Positions 16,576-25,218 of a stretch of DNA of 64,000 nucleotides are shown here, one piece after another. The position numbers and the translations under genes were made by a program. The stretch covers positions 62,001 to 126,000 of the forward strand of contig NZ_JAGEVG010000013.1 of assembly GCF_017581925.1 (NCBI RefSeq), written 5' to 3'. Below the pieces are notes generated by a model. That model was given only the letters and a program-made list of their open reading frames with translations, did no database searches and was not told the origin of the DNA. This DNA is from Gelidibacter pelagius (GTDB lineage Bacteria; Bacteroidota; Bacteroidia; Flavobacteriales; Flavobacteriaceae). Numbering within the stretch: the first letter of the stretch is position 1; every line of letters starts with the position of its first letter.

Positions 16576-16827
16576 ATGGAAGTATTTGATATTTTGAAAG
16601 AAATGGATGGTATTTTTACTATTAGCCATAGTTTTATGCCATCACTTTCTGAATTGGGCTGAATTGGTGATCTGATTTATTGTCTGGCAAATACATCAGA
16701 TAAAGAAATGAAAACTCTTATCGCAACTGATATCGTTTTAATAAATGAACTTTATTTTAATACTGTAACTTTAAAGGAATTTAATCTTTCGGTCAACAGA
16801 ATAAAGAAGATAAAAAAGGAAGTCTGA
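16576..16827 (+). pseudogene. Small ORF broken by one in-frame TGA
   Basis: ATG 16576 opens a frame of 83 codons ending at TGA 16825-16827, interrupted only at codon 29 by TGA (16660-16662). The first part reads MEVFDILKEMDGIFTISHSF and the second continues IGDLIYCLANTSDKEMKTL, ending KKIKKEV; both look like one soluble helical protein. The stop falls in a near-duplicate (CTGAATTGGG then CTGAATTGGT), suggesting slippage. It lies 19 bp before the PycTM-like gene. A sequencing error or two short genes are alternatives. No family was recognised. Confidence 0.4.
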
Positions 16828-16846
16828 CGTTTATTGAACTATAATT

Positions 16847-17395
16847 ATGGAAACAGAAACTAAAAAACTCAGCAAGCTCGAGAAATACGATTCCCGAGGT
16901 GTACAAACGCTCTTTAGAACCGTCTCTAAAAATCACTACAATCTTTTAAAAATGGTGGATAATAAAGCACGGATAATTTTGACTGTAAACTCAATCATCA
17001 CTTCGCTTTTGTTTGGTATTCATTTTATAGATAAAGGCAGTAAATCAATAACTATAAATGTAGGTACCAAGGTTTTAGTAATCAGTAGTATGTTGTCTAT
17101 GGTTTTTGCCTTGTTTAGTATGCTTCCTCATCGTTATTTAGGGAAAAAATTTGAAAAAAGTGGGTATAAGGGAACTTTATATGCCGATAATTTTTCTAAA
17201 CAAACATTAAGTGAATTTAAACAAGAATTTGATCGCATAATGGATAGTGGTCAAACTATTTACAATGAGCTGATCAGCGATTTATATTTTTTAGGCTTGG
17301 TGATTTCTAAAAAACAACGGCTTTTGCTTTATTCTGTGTTTGTATTTCTTATAGGTCTTATTATTACCATTATTTATACCCTTTCTACCCTTTAA
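16847..17395 (+). CDS. PycTM/DUF5706-like membrane protein
   Basis: A 182-residue membrane protein. The N-terminal part has the motif RTVSKNHYNLLKMVDNKARI followed by LTVNSIITSLLFG, the signature of the DUF5706 / Pycsar-effector transmembrane (PycTM) group. Hydrophobic segments are at about 45-65, 74-95 and 158-180; a soluble helical loop (100-150) lies between. In Pycsar defence, PycTM proteins are switched on by cyclic UMP or CMP and damage the membrane; stand-alone flavobacterial members are often not tied to defence. No cyclase gene is near, so a defence role is only a possibility. The next gene (68 bp on) is the phosphoesterase/Omp85 fusion. Confidence 0.65.
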   Translation: METETKKLSKLEKYDSRGVQTLFRTVSKNHYNLLKMVDNKARIILTVNSIITSLLFGIHFIDKGSKSITINVGTKVLVISSMLSMVFALFSMLPHRYLGKKFEKSGYKGTLYADNFSKQTLSEFKQEFDRIMDSGQTIYNELISDLYFLGLVISKKQRLLLYSVFVFLIGLIITIIYTLSTL

Positions 17396-17462
17396 TAGGT
17401 GTAATTAAGTAATCGTAAACTAAATTTAAAAGAGAACTAAAACCATTTAAAAACAATTTACC

Positions 17463-20400
17463 ATGACATCTCACAAATTAAGTATATGGTTACTAACACT
17501 CACAACACTCCTGTTTTTTAATTGTGCTACGTTTAAAACTTCCATAAAGGAAACGGAAACTATAAATCCAAAGGACACAGAGCCTGCATTAAAAGTCTAT
17601 ATGATAGGTGGCGTTGGCCTACCCGAAAATGGAAAAGCACCCGCTGCACTACAAGCTTTAGAAAACGAAATTAAGAACTCAAATAAAAGAGATCTGCTGC
17701 TTTTTTTAGGTGACAACGTGTATCCAAAAGGAATTCCAAACAGCGATGGTCCAGAAAACCAAGATGCTGAATTGGCCTTGTCATTTCAGATTGATGTGGC
17801 AAAAAAATTTAAGGGTCGGGTTATATTTATTCCAGGAGATAAGGATTGGAACAGTGGGGTTTCAGGTCTGAAAAACCAGGAGAAATTAGTTGAAGGCGCA
17901 TTGGGCAAAAACACGTTTTTACCTGAAAACGGCTGCCCTATTAAAAAAGTAAAAATCAATGATGACACCATTTTACTGGTTATAGATTCGCAATGGTATA
18001 TTACTAATTGGGATCGACACCCATCCATAAACGATAAATGTGAAATAAAAACGCGCACAGATTTTTTGGACGATTTTAGAAGTGAAATAAAAAAAGCAAG
18101 GGGGCAAACAGTTTTGGTTGCTATCCACCATCCGATGTTTAGTAGTGGACCTCATGGCGGTCAACACAGTTTTATGAGCCAAATGAAACCCTTGCCTATA
18201 ATTGGATCGTTTAAGAACTTAATAAGAAACACCAGTGGCATTTCAAGTAGGGATCTGTCCAATGTGTATTACAATGAATTAAAACGAAATTTAGTTGCTG
18301 CTTCCCAGCAGAATAATTCAGTTATTTTTATCTCCGGGCATGAACAAAGTTTACAATATTTGGTTAAGGATAATATTCCTCAAATAATAAGTGGTTCTGG
18401 CTCTAAATCAACGCCGACGAGATTGATAGAAGGGGGTGAGTTTGCATATCCTGACCACGGATTTGCCATGTTGACTATTTATAAAGATGGCGCTTCCGAA
18501 GTGAAATTTATTTCTGCAGAAAATCAGGAACTTGTCTATCAAACCCAAGTATTTGAATCTGATGAGAAGGTCTCAGAAAAGTATCCTAAAATAAGTCAAG
18601 ATTCAATTTCGGCAGCAATCTACTCAGAAGAAGAAACTACAAAAAGTAATTTTTATAAGTTTTTATGGGGAGAGCGTTATAGAAAATATTTTAGTACTCC
18701 CGTAAAAGCCAAGGTTGTTTATTTGGATACGCTAATGGGTGGTTTGACCCCTTTCCGAAAAGGTGGTGGAACACAGTCCAAAACGCTGCATTTAAAAACT
18801 GAGGATGGCACCAGATATGTGATGAGAGCCGCAAGAAAAAATGCAACTCAGTACATTCAGGCTTTTGCATTTCAAGATCAATATGTTGAAGGGTATTTTG
18901 AAAATACAGCTTCAGAAGCACTTATTGCAGACGTGTTTACGGGATCTTATCCTTATGCTCCTTTTATCGTGGCGTCTTTGTCTAAATCTTTAAGTATTCC
19001 ACATTTGAATCCCTATTTATACTATATACCCAAACAAGAAGCCTTAGGTAATTACAATCAAGAATATGGCGACGAATTATACATTTTGGAAGAACACGCT
19101 TCAAAAGGTCATCCGCATTTGGCTTCAGGAAATTTCACAGGAAACATTATCAGTACCACCGATTTCTTATTGGAAATCCATTCTGACGAATCAAAAGTTG
19201 TTGATGAAAAATCCTATATAAAAGCACGTTTGTTCGATATGCTGATTGGCGATTGGGATCGGCATCAGGATCAATGGCGTTGGTTGGAGTTTAAAGAGGA
19301 TGACAAAATCATCTATAAGCCATTACCAAGAGATAGGGACCAAGCCTTTTCCAAAATGTCCGATGGCATTATGTTGGGAGCTTCAATCCATTTGATTCCT
19401 GTTGCTAAATTATTGCGAAAATACTCGTCCGATTTAAAAGATGTAAAAGGATTTAATATCGAACCCTTTCCTTTAGATATGGCCCTTATTACCCGATCCA
19501 ATAAGGAGGTTTGGGATCAGCAGGTGGCCGAATTGCAACGCGATCTGACGGATGAGGTTATTGATAAAGCATTTAATACAGTGCCGAAAGAAGTGCAAGG
19601 CGAAACCATTGAATCCATTAAACAGCTCTTAAAAGGCAGAAAAAACAATTTACAGTCCATTTCAGATGCTTATTATAAGCTGATAAATGAATATGCGGTA
19701 CTTGTGGCCACCAATAAAGACGATTATATCAAAATAAATGGGTTGGAAAACGGAAATGTCGAAGTTTCGATGTTTCGTAAAAAAGGAGATTCAATTACAG
19801 ATGAATTTCATAATAGAACCTATAGTCCAGACCTAACAAAAGAAATATGGATTTACGGATTGGCCGATGATGACACCTTTAAGATCACTGGTGAAGTCAA
19901 AAACATAAAAATCCGAATTACAGGAGGTCAAAACAACGACGAATATATCGTCGAAAACGGAAAAAACATAAAAATTTACGATTATAAAACCCGACCAAAT
20001 ACATTAGAAGAAATCGATAATGCCTCCGTTAAATTACGTGACAATTATATTGCCAATGTTTACGATTATACGAAGCTTAGAAATAATACCAATCAGATTA
20101 TTCCTTCCATAGGTTTGAATCCGGACGACGGAGTAAAAGTGGGGATTAACAATACCTATACCGTATACGGATTTGAAAGAAATCCGTTTACCAGCCAACA
20201 TAAGATCAACGCGGCTTATTATTTTGCCACCAAAGGATATGAGATTAAGTACGAGGGCGAGTTTGCGAATATTATAGGTGATTTGAATTTTAAAATCGAT
20301 GCCAATTTTCAAAGCCCTAATTATACCTTAAACTTTTTTGGTTTTGGTAATGAAACTATAAACCTAGACGACAATTTAGGTCGTGATTATAACCGGGTGA

Positions 20401-21128
20401 GAGTTCGTGAATTCCAAATTGCCCCGTCATTGGTTTACAGGGCGCACGGCGGTGGTCAATTCAGTTTTGGAGTAGGGTATGAGTCGGTTGAGGTTGAAAA
20501 TACGGATAACAGATATGTCGCAGACAGTTTTCAATTGCCCAACTATATTTTTGATGAGAATCAATTCGGGACTATCAATGCAAAATTCGAATTTGAAAAT
20601 TATGATAACAAGGCCTATCCTACTTTAGGTTTTCAATCGAGCATTGAGTTGGGTTATAAAATGAATTTTGACCAAAACAATGTTGGCTATACCTACTTGA
20701 TTCCAGAGTTGAGTATTACCCATAAATTAGTGTCCTCTGGTAAACTTGTCTTAGCCAGTAGGATAAAAAGTCACATTAATTTTGGAGATCATTTCGAGTT
20801 TTATCAAGCCGCCTCCATTGGAGGTATTGATGGACCGAGAGGTTTTAGAAATCAGCGTTTTACCGGGAATCAATCGTTTTTTCAAAATACAGACATCCGT
20901 TATAGTTTTGGTAAATTCCGAACCAAATTAATTCCCATCCGACTGGGTCTTTTTGCTGGTTTCGATTATGGAAGGGTCTGGTTGGATGGTGAAGATTCTA
21001 AAAAATGGAATAATTCTTATGGCGGCGGATTTTTTATTTCCGGGGTCGATATTATTTCGGCAAATCTTGGAGTATTTAATTCAATTGACGGCATACGTGC
21101 CGCTTTTTCTTTGGGCTTTAATTTATAA
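17463..21128 (+). CDS. Metallophosphoesterase / kinase-like / Omp85-type barrel fusion protein
   Basis: A 1221-residue outer-membrane protein in three parts. A lipoprotein-type signal (LTTLLFFNC, Cys21) leads to a calcineurin-like phosphoesterase (about 45-350) with GDN (83-85), GDKDW (125-129), AIHHP (220-224) and GHE (292-294) metal motifs. The middle (about 415-700) has DMLIGDWDRHQDQWRW (592-607) and PRDRDQAF (622-629), the spacing and look of the catalytic and metal loops of HipA/Fam20C/CotH-type kinases. The C-terminal ~400 residues (GLNPDDGVKVGINNTY onward; PRGFRNQRFTG near 1120) are a D15/BamA-like barrel ending in an aromatic strand (AAFSLGFNL). A phosphatase and a kinase-like fold on one cell-surface barrel is unusual. 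The SRAP gene follows after 13 bp. Confidence 0.8.
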   Translation: MTSHKLSIWLLTLTTLLFFNCATFKTSIKETETINPKDTEPALKVYMIGGVGLPENGKAPAALQALENEIKNSNKRDLLLFLGDNVYPKGIPNSDGPENQDAELALSFQIDVAKKFKGRVIFIPGDKDWNSGVSGLKNQEKLVEGALGKNTFLPENGCPIKKVKINDDTILLVIDSQWYITNWDRHPSINDKCEIKTRTDFLDDFRSEIKKARGQTVLVAIHHPMFSSGPHGGQHSFMSQMKPLPIIGSFKNLIRNTSGISSRDLSNVYYNELKRNLVAASQQNNSVIFISGHEQSLQYLVKDNIPQIISGSGSKSTPTRLIEGGEFAYPDHGFAMLTIYKDGASEVKFISAENQELVYQTQVFESDEKVSEKYPKISQDSISAAIYSEEETTKSNFYKFLWGERYRKYFSTPVKAKVVYLDTLMGGLTPFRKGGGTQSKTLHLKTEDGTRYVMRAARKNATQYIQAFAFQDQYVEGYFENTASEALIADVFTGSYPYAPFIVASLSKSLSIPHLNPYLYYIPKQEALGNYNQEYGDELYILEEHASKGHPHLASGNFTGNIISTTDFLLEIHSDESKVVDEKSYIKARLFDMLIGDWDRHQDQWRWLEFKEDDKIIYKPLPRDRDQAFSKMSDGIMLGASIHLIPVAKLLRKYSSDLKDVKGFNIEPFPLDMALITRSNKEVWDQQVAELQRDLTDEVIDKAFNTVPKEVQGETIESIKQLLKGRKNNLQSISDAYYKLINEYAVLVATNKDDYIKINGLENGNVEVSMFRKKGDSITDEFHNRTYSPDLTKEIWIYGLADDDTFKITGEVKNIKIRITGGQNNDEYIVENGKNIKIYDYKTRPNTLEEIDNASVKLRDNYIANVYDYTKLRNNTNQIIPSIGLNPDDGVKVGINNTYTVYGFERNPFTSQHKINAAYYFATKGYEIKYEGEFANIIGDLNFKIDANFQSPNYTLNFFGFGNETINLDDNLGRDYNRVRVREFQIAPSLVYRAHGGGQFSFGVGYESVEVENTDNRYVADSFQLPNYIFDENQFGTINAKFEFENYDNKAYPTLGFQSSIELGYKMNFDQNNVGYTYLIPELSITHKLVSSGKLVLASRIKSHINFGDHFEFYQAASIGGIDGPRGFRNQRFTGNQSFFQNTDIRYSFGKFRTKLIPIRLGLFAGFDYGRVWLDGEDSKKWNNSYGGGFFISGVDIISANLGVFNSIDGIRAAFSLGFNL

Positions 21129-21141
21129 TTACTTAAAATAA

Positions 21142-21918
21142 ATGTGTTACGATATAAAGACATCCGTTGAGGCGCAGCTCAAGCGTGCTGACCGAAAAGG
21201 GGACAAGGAAGCTGTAGATGAAATTATGGAGCGACTCGTGCCATTAACCGATTTACCGCTTTTTCATGCCATGGGCTTTGATCATCCAAGTTTATTAATT
21301 TATACCGATCGGTCGCCTGAATTCCCAGAAGTTGCTACCTGGGGTTTAATACCACACTGGGTGCGAGATGAAGCACAGATGAAAAAGATATGGAATTCCA
21401 CGCTCAACGCTCGAGGCGAAACCATTTTTGAAAAGAATTCCTTTCGTTCTGCGGCAAAAAAGTCGCGTTGTCTAATTTATGTGGATGGATTTTATGAACA
21501 TCACCATTTTAACAAAGAGACCTATCCATTTTTCATCCATCGAAAAGATAAAGAACCGATGATTCTTGCTGGCCTTTATAATGAATGGAATAATCCCGAT
21601 ACAGGTGGTAAATTGACTACCTTTTCCATTGTGACTACCACTGGTAATGCAATGATGGGACAGATTCATAATAACCCTAAATTGGAGGGGCCTCGGATGC
21701 CGGTCATATTACCTGATGAATTGGCGGATAAATGGCTTATTGATTATAACGATCGTCTTGATCAACAGTCAATTGAAGAATTGATTAAAGAGTATCCAAC
21801 TACTGAATTATCGGCATATACCGTTCAAAAATTAAGAGGTAAAAATAGTATGGGCAATAGCGAGAAAGCGTCAAAGCCATTCAACTATGCAGAATTGCCT
21901 GATCTGAAAATTGAATGA
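21142..21918 (+). CDS. SRAP (YedK/HMCES-like) abasic-site protein
   Basis: A 258-residue SOS-response-associated peptidase-family protein. Met1 must be removed to expose Cys2 (MCYDIKTS), which forms a thiazolidine link with abasic sites in single-stranded DNA. Other expected residues: Asn in STLNARGET (about 88-94), Glu in YVDGFYEHHH (about 110-119), and a candidate His in QIHNN before GPRMPVIL. The stretch between that His and RMPV is a little longer than usual. The gene lies 13 bp after the Omp85 fusion, so they may share a transcript though a functional link is not obvious. Confidence 0.92.
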   Translation: MCYDIKTSVEAQLKRADRKGDKEAVDEIMERLVPLTDLPLFHAMGFDHPSLLIYTDRSPEFPEVATWGLIPHWVRDEAQMKKIWNSTLNARGETIFEKNSFRSAAKKSRCLIYVDGFYEHHHFNKETYPFFIHRKDKEPMILAGLYNEWNNPDTGGKLTTFSIVTTTGNAMMGQIHNNPKLEGPRMPVILPDELADKWLIDYNDRLDQQSIEELIKEYPTTELSAYTVQKLRGKNSMGNSEKASKPFNYAELPDLKIE

Positions 21919-22134
21919 TCGGTTTGGAAAAGAAATGTATTGTCTTTTTCATAACTATAATTCTAAGATCACCAGCTATAAACATATAGTAAGCCTTCTA
22001 ACACTGTAAAGATTTATGTCTCTCACTTATGAGTTCACATTCTGGTGCATCGAACTAATGTCTTTAGCATATTCACTTTAATTTTACTGTTTTACATTAT
22101 AAGCCATTTGGCGACAAACTAAAAACAGAAATTT

Positions 22135-22290
22135 ATGTCATTAATTACAATCATCTTAAATATTTTATTACCGCCCTTAGCCGTCTTTATGAAACATGGT
22201 ATTGGAACAACGTTTCTTGTCAGCGTTTTACTGACGCTCATAGGATGGATTCCTGGAGTCATTCATGCCTTTATTGTGAATGGTGACTAA
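22135..22290 (+). CDS. Pmp3/YqaE-family small membrane protein
   Basis: A 51-residue proteolipid: MSLITIILNILLPPLAVFMK, then a hydrophobic hairpin (about 28-47, VSVLLTLIGWIPGVIHAFIV). The pattern ILLPPLAVF...LLTLIGWIPGVIHA is the Pmp3/YqaE/UPF0057 signature, a family linked to salt and cold stress and membrane potential. It is 20 bp before the YetF-like gene, same strand. Confidence 0.85.
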   Translation: MSLITIILNILLPPLAVFMKHGIGTTFLVSVLLTLIGWIPGVIHAFIVNGD

Positions 22291-22310
22291 ATTTCACCAA
22301 CAAACCACAC

Positions 22311-22892
22311 ATGATGAATAAAATCTTAACCATTCCCATCTTGTCAAGTCCTGAAAACGCACTGATTGAGGCATTGGATACGCTTTTTAGTCTTAATTTA
22401 AAATCCTTTTTCTTGATTCTGCTGTCCACGATTTTAATTTATGTGGCAGTCATTATGTACACAAGAATTTTCGGGAAAAGGAGTTTTTCCAAAATGTCGA
22501 GTTTCGATTTTGCAATGACTGTTGCTGTCGGATCCATGATTGCTACCACCATTTTATCAGACAGTGTTAGTTTTTTGGAAGGGGCTATAGGGCTCCTCTT
22601 TGTGTATCTATTTCAGTTGACTGCCGCATTTTTTCGCAGGTATAAGTGGTTTCGGAAAATTATTGACAATCAGCCTACTTTAATCATGGATGGTAAAAAT
22701 ATATTGAGAGACAATATGAAAGCGGTCAGGGTGACGGAAGGGGATCTCCGTTCGAAATTAAGAGAAGCAAATGTGGTAAAGCTCTCAGAGGTAAAGGCCG
22801 TCATTTTTGAATCCACTGGAGATATGGTGGTCCTACATAAAAATAATGATGATGTTATTGATGACTGGCTGTTAAAGGACGTACAACGATAA
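22311..22892 (+). CDS. YetF/DUF421-family membrane protein
   Basis: A 193-residue protein: three membrane helices (about 29-50, 65-85, 88-108) then a soluble DUF421 domain (about 115-190, QPTLIMDGKNI...VRVTEGDLRSKLREANV...VKAVIFESTGDMVVLH). The segment YTRIFGKRSFSKMSSFDFAM is the family signature. Exact function is unknown; Bacillus members affect spore or envelope traits. ATG 22311 and 22314 are both possible starts. It is flanked by the Pmp3-like gene and the GntA-like gene on the same strand. Confidence 0.88.
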   Translation: MMNKILTIPILSSPENALIEALDTLFSLNLKSFFLILLSTILIYVAVIMYTRIFGKRSFSKMSSFDFAMTVAVGSMIATTILSDSVSFLEGAIGLLFVYLFQLTAAFFRRYKWFRKIIDNQPTLIMDGKNILRDNMKAVRVTEGDLRSKLREANVVKLSEVKAVIFESTGDMVVLHKNNDDVIDDWLLKDVQR

Positions 22893-22903
22893 TTTAACAT
22901 ATT

Positions 22904-23581
22904 ATGATGGAGATAGATTTGATAGAAAAAACCCACATAGAATCAGAATATCGCAATTTTATCCTTAGAGATAAGCACCCTTGCATTATGGCCAATGCGA
23001 TGTTTAAATTGGACAATTACCATTTAAAAATATATGACGACATGACTTCAGATGCGGTTGTCGCTCCGATTTTAAATGCTATAGAATCCTATTTGGAGCA
23101 CTATGATTTTGAGTCCAATGATTTTGAATCGTTAATACTATGTTTTAAGGAGAATCATTTCAATTCAGAACTTGATTTTGAACGTGCCCTTTGGAATCTC
23201 TTGCAGAAATTGCATGACGCAGACGATTTAGAGTGGGATCCTGAGGTAAGCAAGGATGAAGAAGACCCGACGTTTAGCTTTAGTCTTAAAGGAAAAGCAT
23301 TTTATATTGTGGGTATGCACCCCAACAGTTCCAGATTGGCAAGACGTGCGCCATACTCCACGCTTGTATTGAATTTGCACTGGCAATTTGAGAGATTACG
23401 TGAGATGGGCACCTATCAAACCATAAAAAAGAGAATTAGGCGTCGCGACAAGAAATTGCAAGGCTCTATAAACCCGGTTTTGAGAGATTTTGGAACCGAT
23501 TCTGAAGCCAAACAATACAGTGGAAGAGCTGTAGAAAAACAATGGAAATGCCCTTTCCATACAAAAACAGAACACCTATGA
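22904..23581 (+). CDS. YqcI/YcgG-family (GntA-like) haem-dependent N-oxygenase
   Basis: A 225-residue cytosolic protein of the YqcI/YcgG family. The signature is an N-terminal RDKHPCIMANAMF block and a later IVGMHPNSSRLARR block with LNLHWQFERLR. Family members such as GntA (guanitoxin pathway) and other haem oxygenases hydroxylate guanidino or amino nitrogens, for example of arginine derivatives. Substrate here is unknown. The gene overlaps the DUF1989 gene by 4 bp (ATGA), so the two products likely act on the same or linked compounds. Confidence 0.82.
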   Translation: MMEIDLIEKTHIESEYRNFILRDKHPCIMANAMFKLDNYHLKIYDDMTSDAVVAPILNAIESYLEHYDFESNDFESLILCFKENHFNSELDFERALWNLLQKLHDADDLEWDPEVSKDEEDPTFSFSLKGKAFYIVGMHPNSSRLARRAPYSTLVLNLHWQFERLREMGTYQTIKKRIRRRDKKLQGSINPVLRDFGTDSEAKQYSGRAVEKQWKCPFHTKTEHL

Positions 23582-24183
23582 ATGCTGTAAACATAATCAA
23601 TCCACAATCTGGCGATGCTTTCGAACTGAAAAAAGGACAAATCCTAACCATTATTGATCCTAAAGGACAACAAGTAAGCGATATGGTGGTCTTTAATCGC
23701 GAAGATACCAAGGAAAAATTATCCGCAGGAAAAACCATGGATTTTGAGGAATCCATTCTTTTGACCAAAGGCAACTTTTTATGGAGCAACCGGTCGCAGA
23801 AAATGATGGAGATAAAGGAAGATACTAATGGTCGGAATGATTTCCTTTTGGCGCCTTGCAGTCCGGAAACCTTTAAAATTATGTATGACAATCCAGAATA
23901 TCATCCCAGTTGTCTTGAAAATCTCTACGAGAATCTTCAACCTTACGGTATTGAAATCGATGATATTCCAACGGCATTTAACGTCTTTATGAATGTGCAG
24001 TTTGATGCACAAGGGAAATTGAAAGTATTACCACCAACCTCACAACCTGGAGATTTGGTACGTTTTAAAGCGAAAATGGATCTCATTGTAGCCTTGACAG
24101 CATGTTCGGCAGAAGATAGTAACGGCGGCACATTTAAACCGATTCACTATGTCATCACCGATGCAGATGGTAAAGTTGATTAG
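23578..24183 (+). CDS. DUF1989 / urea-carboxylase-associated family protein
   Basis: A 201-residue protein. The frame is open from 23542 but ATG 23578 (MNAVNIINPQSGDAFELKKG) overlaps the stop of the upstream gene as ATGA and fits the family start. Signatures: IIDPKGQQVSDMVVFN, LLAPCSPETF (candidate catalytic or metal Cys), PTAFNVFMNVQ and the late VALTACSAEDSNGG. DUF1989 proteins include carboxyguanidine deiminase subunits and urea-amidolyase-associated proteins. Together with the GntA-like partner this suggests guanidine- or arginine-nitrogen chemistry. Confidence 0.85.
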   Translation: MNAVNIINPQSGDAFELKKGQILTIIDPKGQQVSDMVVFNREDTKEKLSAGKTMDFEESILLTKGNFLWSNRSQKMMEIKEDTNGRNDFLLAPCSPETFKIMYDNPEYHPSCLENLYENLQPYGIEIDDIPTAFNVFMNVQFDAQGKLKVLPPTSQPGDLVRFKAKMDLIVALTACSAEDSNGGTFKPIHYVITDADGKVD

Positions 24184-24273
24184 TGTCTTTCTATTTGAAC
24201 AAAGATTTCGCTTGTTTAAGTCAATGCTATCAGCCTATTCTTTATAAATTGTTAGTTGTAAAACTATTTTATT

Positions 24274-24543
24274 ATGAAAATCGAAAAGGATATTCCAGAT
24301 AAGGTTAATCAGTATGACGAGATTTTGAAGCCTCGGCTCTCGGAAGAATCAAGTGTACAATCTATTTGGGAGAGAATAAAAGATGAATATCATCTCAAGT
24401 ATCCAAATTTAACTAAGAGGGATCTGAGTTATGTACCGGGTGCGTTTGACAAGATGACCTCTCTAATTGCGAGCAAAACCGATAGGTGTAGAGCAGAGGT
24501 AAACAACGAGATCAGAAGTTGGGAGGCCTCAAAAAAGCCTTAA
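24274..24543 (+). CDS. CsbD-like small stress protein (paralogue 1)
   Basis: An 89-residue soluble protein. Residues 28-85 follow the CsbD-type pattern W-x-I-x-x-Y-x-x-x-(Y/N)P-x-(I/L)T-x-x-D, a Gly-containing turn, I-x-x-(R/K)T and a closing I-x-x-W. It is the most diverged of three paralogues in this stretch (others at 24792 and 26842). CsbD proteins are strongly stress-induced in other bacteria; their action is unknown. Confidence 0.7.
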   Translation: MKIEKDIPDKVNQYDEILKPRLSEESSVQSIWERIKDEYHLKYPNLTKRDLSYVPGAFDKMTSLIASKTDRCRAEVNNEIRSWEASKKP

Positions 24544-24651
24544 GATTAGAATTGAATGATTTTTGCTCTTGACCAACCACTTCTTTAAAAGGAACAGCTT
24601 ATTCTATTAGGAGACCAAAATTATTAACATCAAAATTAAAATCAATATATC

Positions 24652-24786
24652 ATGAGCGACAAGAAGAAAGAAGAAACAGACCGCAAAGAGTCCAGCACCA
24701 AACATGCCCGAGGCAGTACCAAAGTGCACAGTGAAAAAGACGATTCCACCGAGGATGGATTTAAACCAAATAAACCTAAAAAATAA
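24652..24786 (+). CDS. Very small charged protein, function unknown
   Basis: A 44-residue ORF starting MSDKKKEETDRKESSTKHAR and ending NKPKK. Highly charged, Lys/Glu/Asp/Ser-rich, probably disordered. It ends 5 bp before the CsbD-like gene at 24792 and both seem to be one transcript. Composition resembles small hydrophilic stress proteins; no family is claimed. Confidence 0.5.
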   Translation: MSDKKKEETDRKESSTKHARGSTKVHSEKDDSTEDGFKPNKPKK

Positions 24787-24791
24787 AAATT

Positions 24792-25043
24792 ATGAGTTTA
24801 GACAAAGACAATATTAAACACCACGGCTATGACGCCGACAGTAAATTAAATGCTTCAGACGACAGTCTTGAAGGCAGATGGAGTAATATTCAAGCTGATT
24901 ATCGCAAAAAGAATCCAAGTATTACGGATGACGATGTAAATTTCAAATCAGGAGAATTTGACCATATGATCGCGAGTATTGCCCGCAGAACCAAGAGAAG
25001 CGCAGAGGATATAAAAAATGATATCCGCAATTGGAATATGTAA
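24792..25043 (+). CDS. CsbD-like small stress protein (paralogue 2)
   Basis: An 83-residue protein with the motif GRWSNIQADYRKKNPSITDD, then FKSGEFDHMI and a terminal IKNDIRNWNM. It matches the C-terminal half of the 26842-27249 protein closely (RW-x-x-I-x-x-DYRK-x-x-P-x-IT-D-x-DV). It is followed by a strong terminator, so the unit 24652-25043 ends here. Confidence 0.78.
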   Translation: MSLDKDNIKHHGYDADSKLNASDDSLEGRWSNIQADYRKKNPSITDDDVNFKSGEFDHMIASIARRTKRSAEDIKNDIRNWNM

Positions 25044-25092
25044 GTGCTTTTAAGGATTATATCAGTAAAATGAATATTTCCCTATAGTCATT

Positions 25093-25128
25093 AAAAAAGT
25101 CTGAGCTAACCGCTCAGACTTTTTTTTT
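25093..25128 (+). terminator. Rho-independent terminator after the CsbD-like gene
   Basis: The arm AAAAAAGTCTGAGC pairs with GCTCAGACTTTTTT around a 5-nt TAACC loop and is followed by more T. The stem is perfect and about 14 bp long. The A/T runs on both sides would let it also end the minus-strand genes to the right. Confidence 0.9.
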
Positions 25129-25218
25129 GAGATTTAATTAGTAGTAGCTAAATAGAGAGTTAATCTCCAGACCATAAAATCGTCTCAGGATTTAGTAATG
25201 TCAATTGAATTCAGAGGA

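Noticed and set aside
16660-16662. Stop-codon recoding (selenocysteine or readthrough) at the in-frame TGA
   Set aside because: No hairpin typical of a recoding signal was seen after the TGA and the context is a near-duplicate; simple mutation is more likely.
16847-21918. Complete Pycsar or CBASS defence system
   Set aside because: Only the effector-like membrane protein is present; no cyclase, and neighbours are a surface phosphoesterase and a DNA repair protein.
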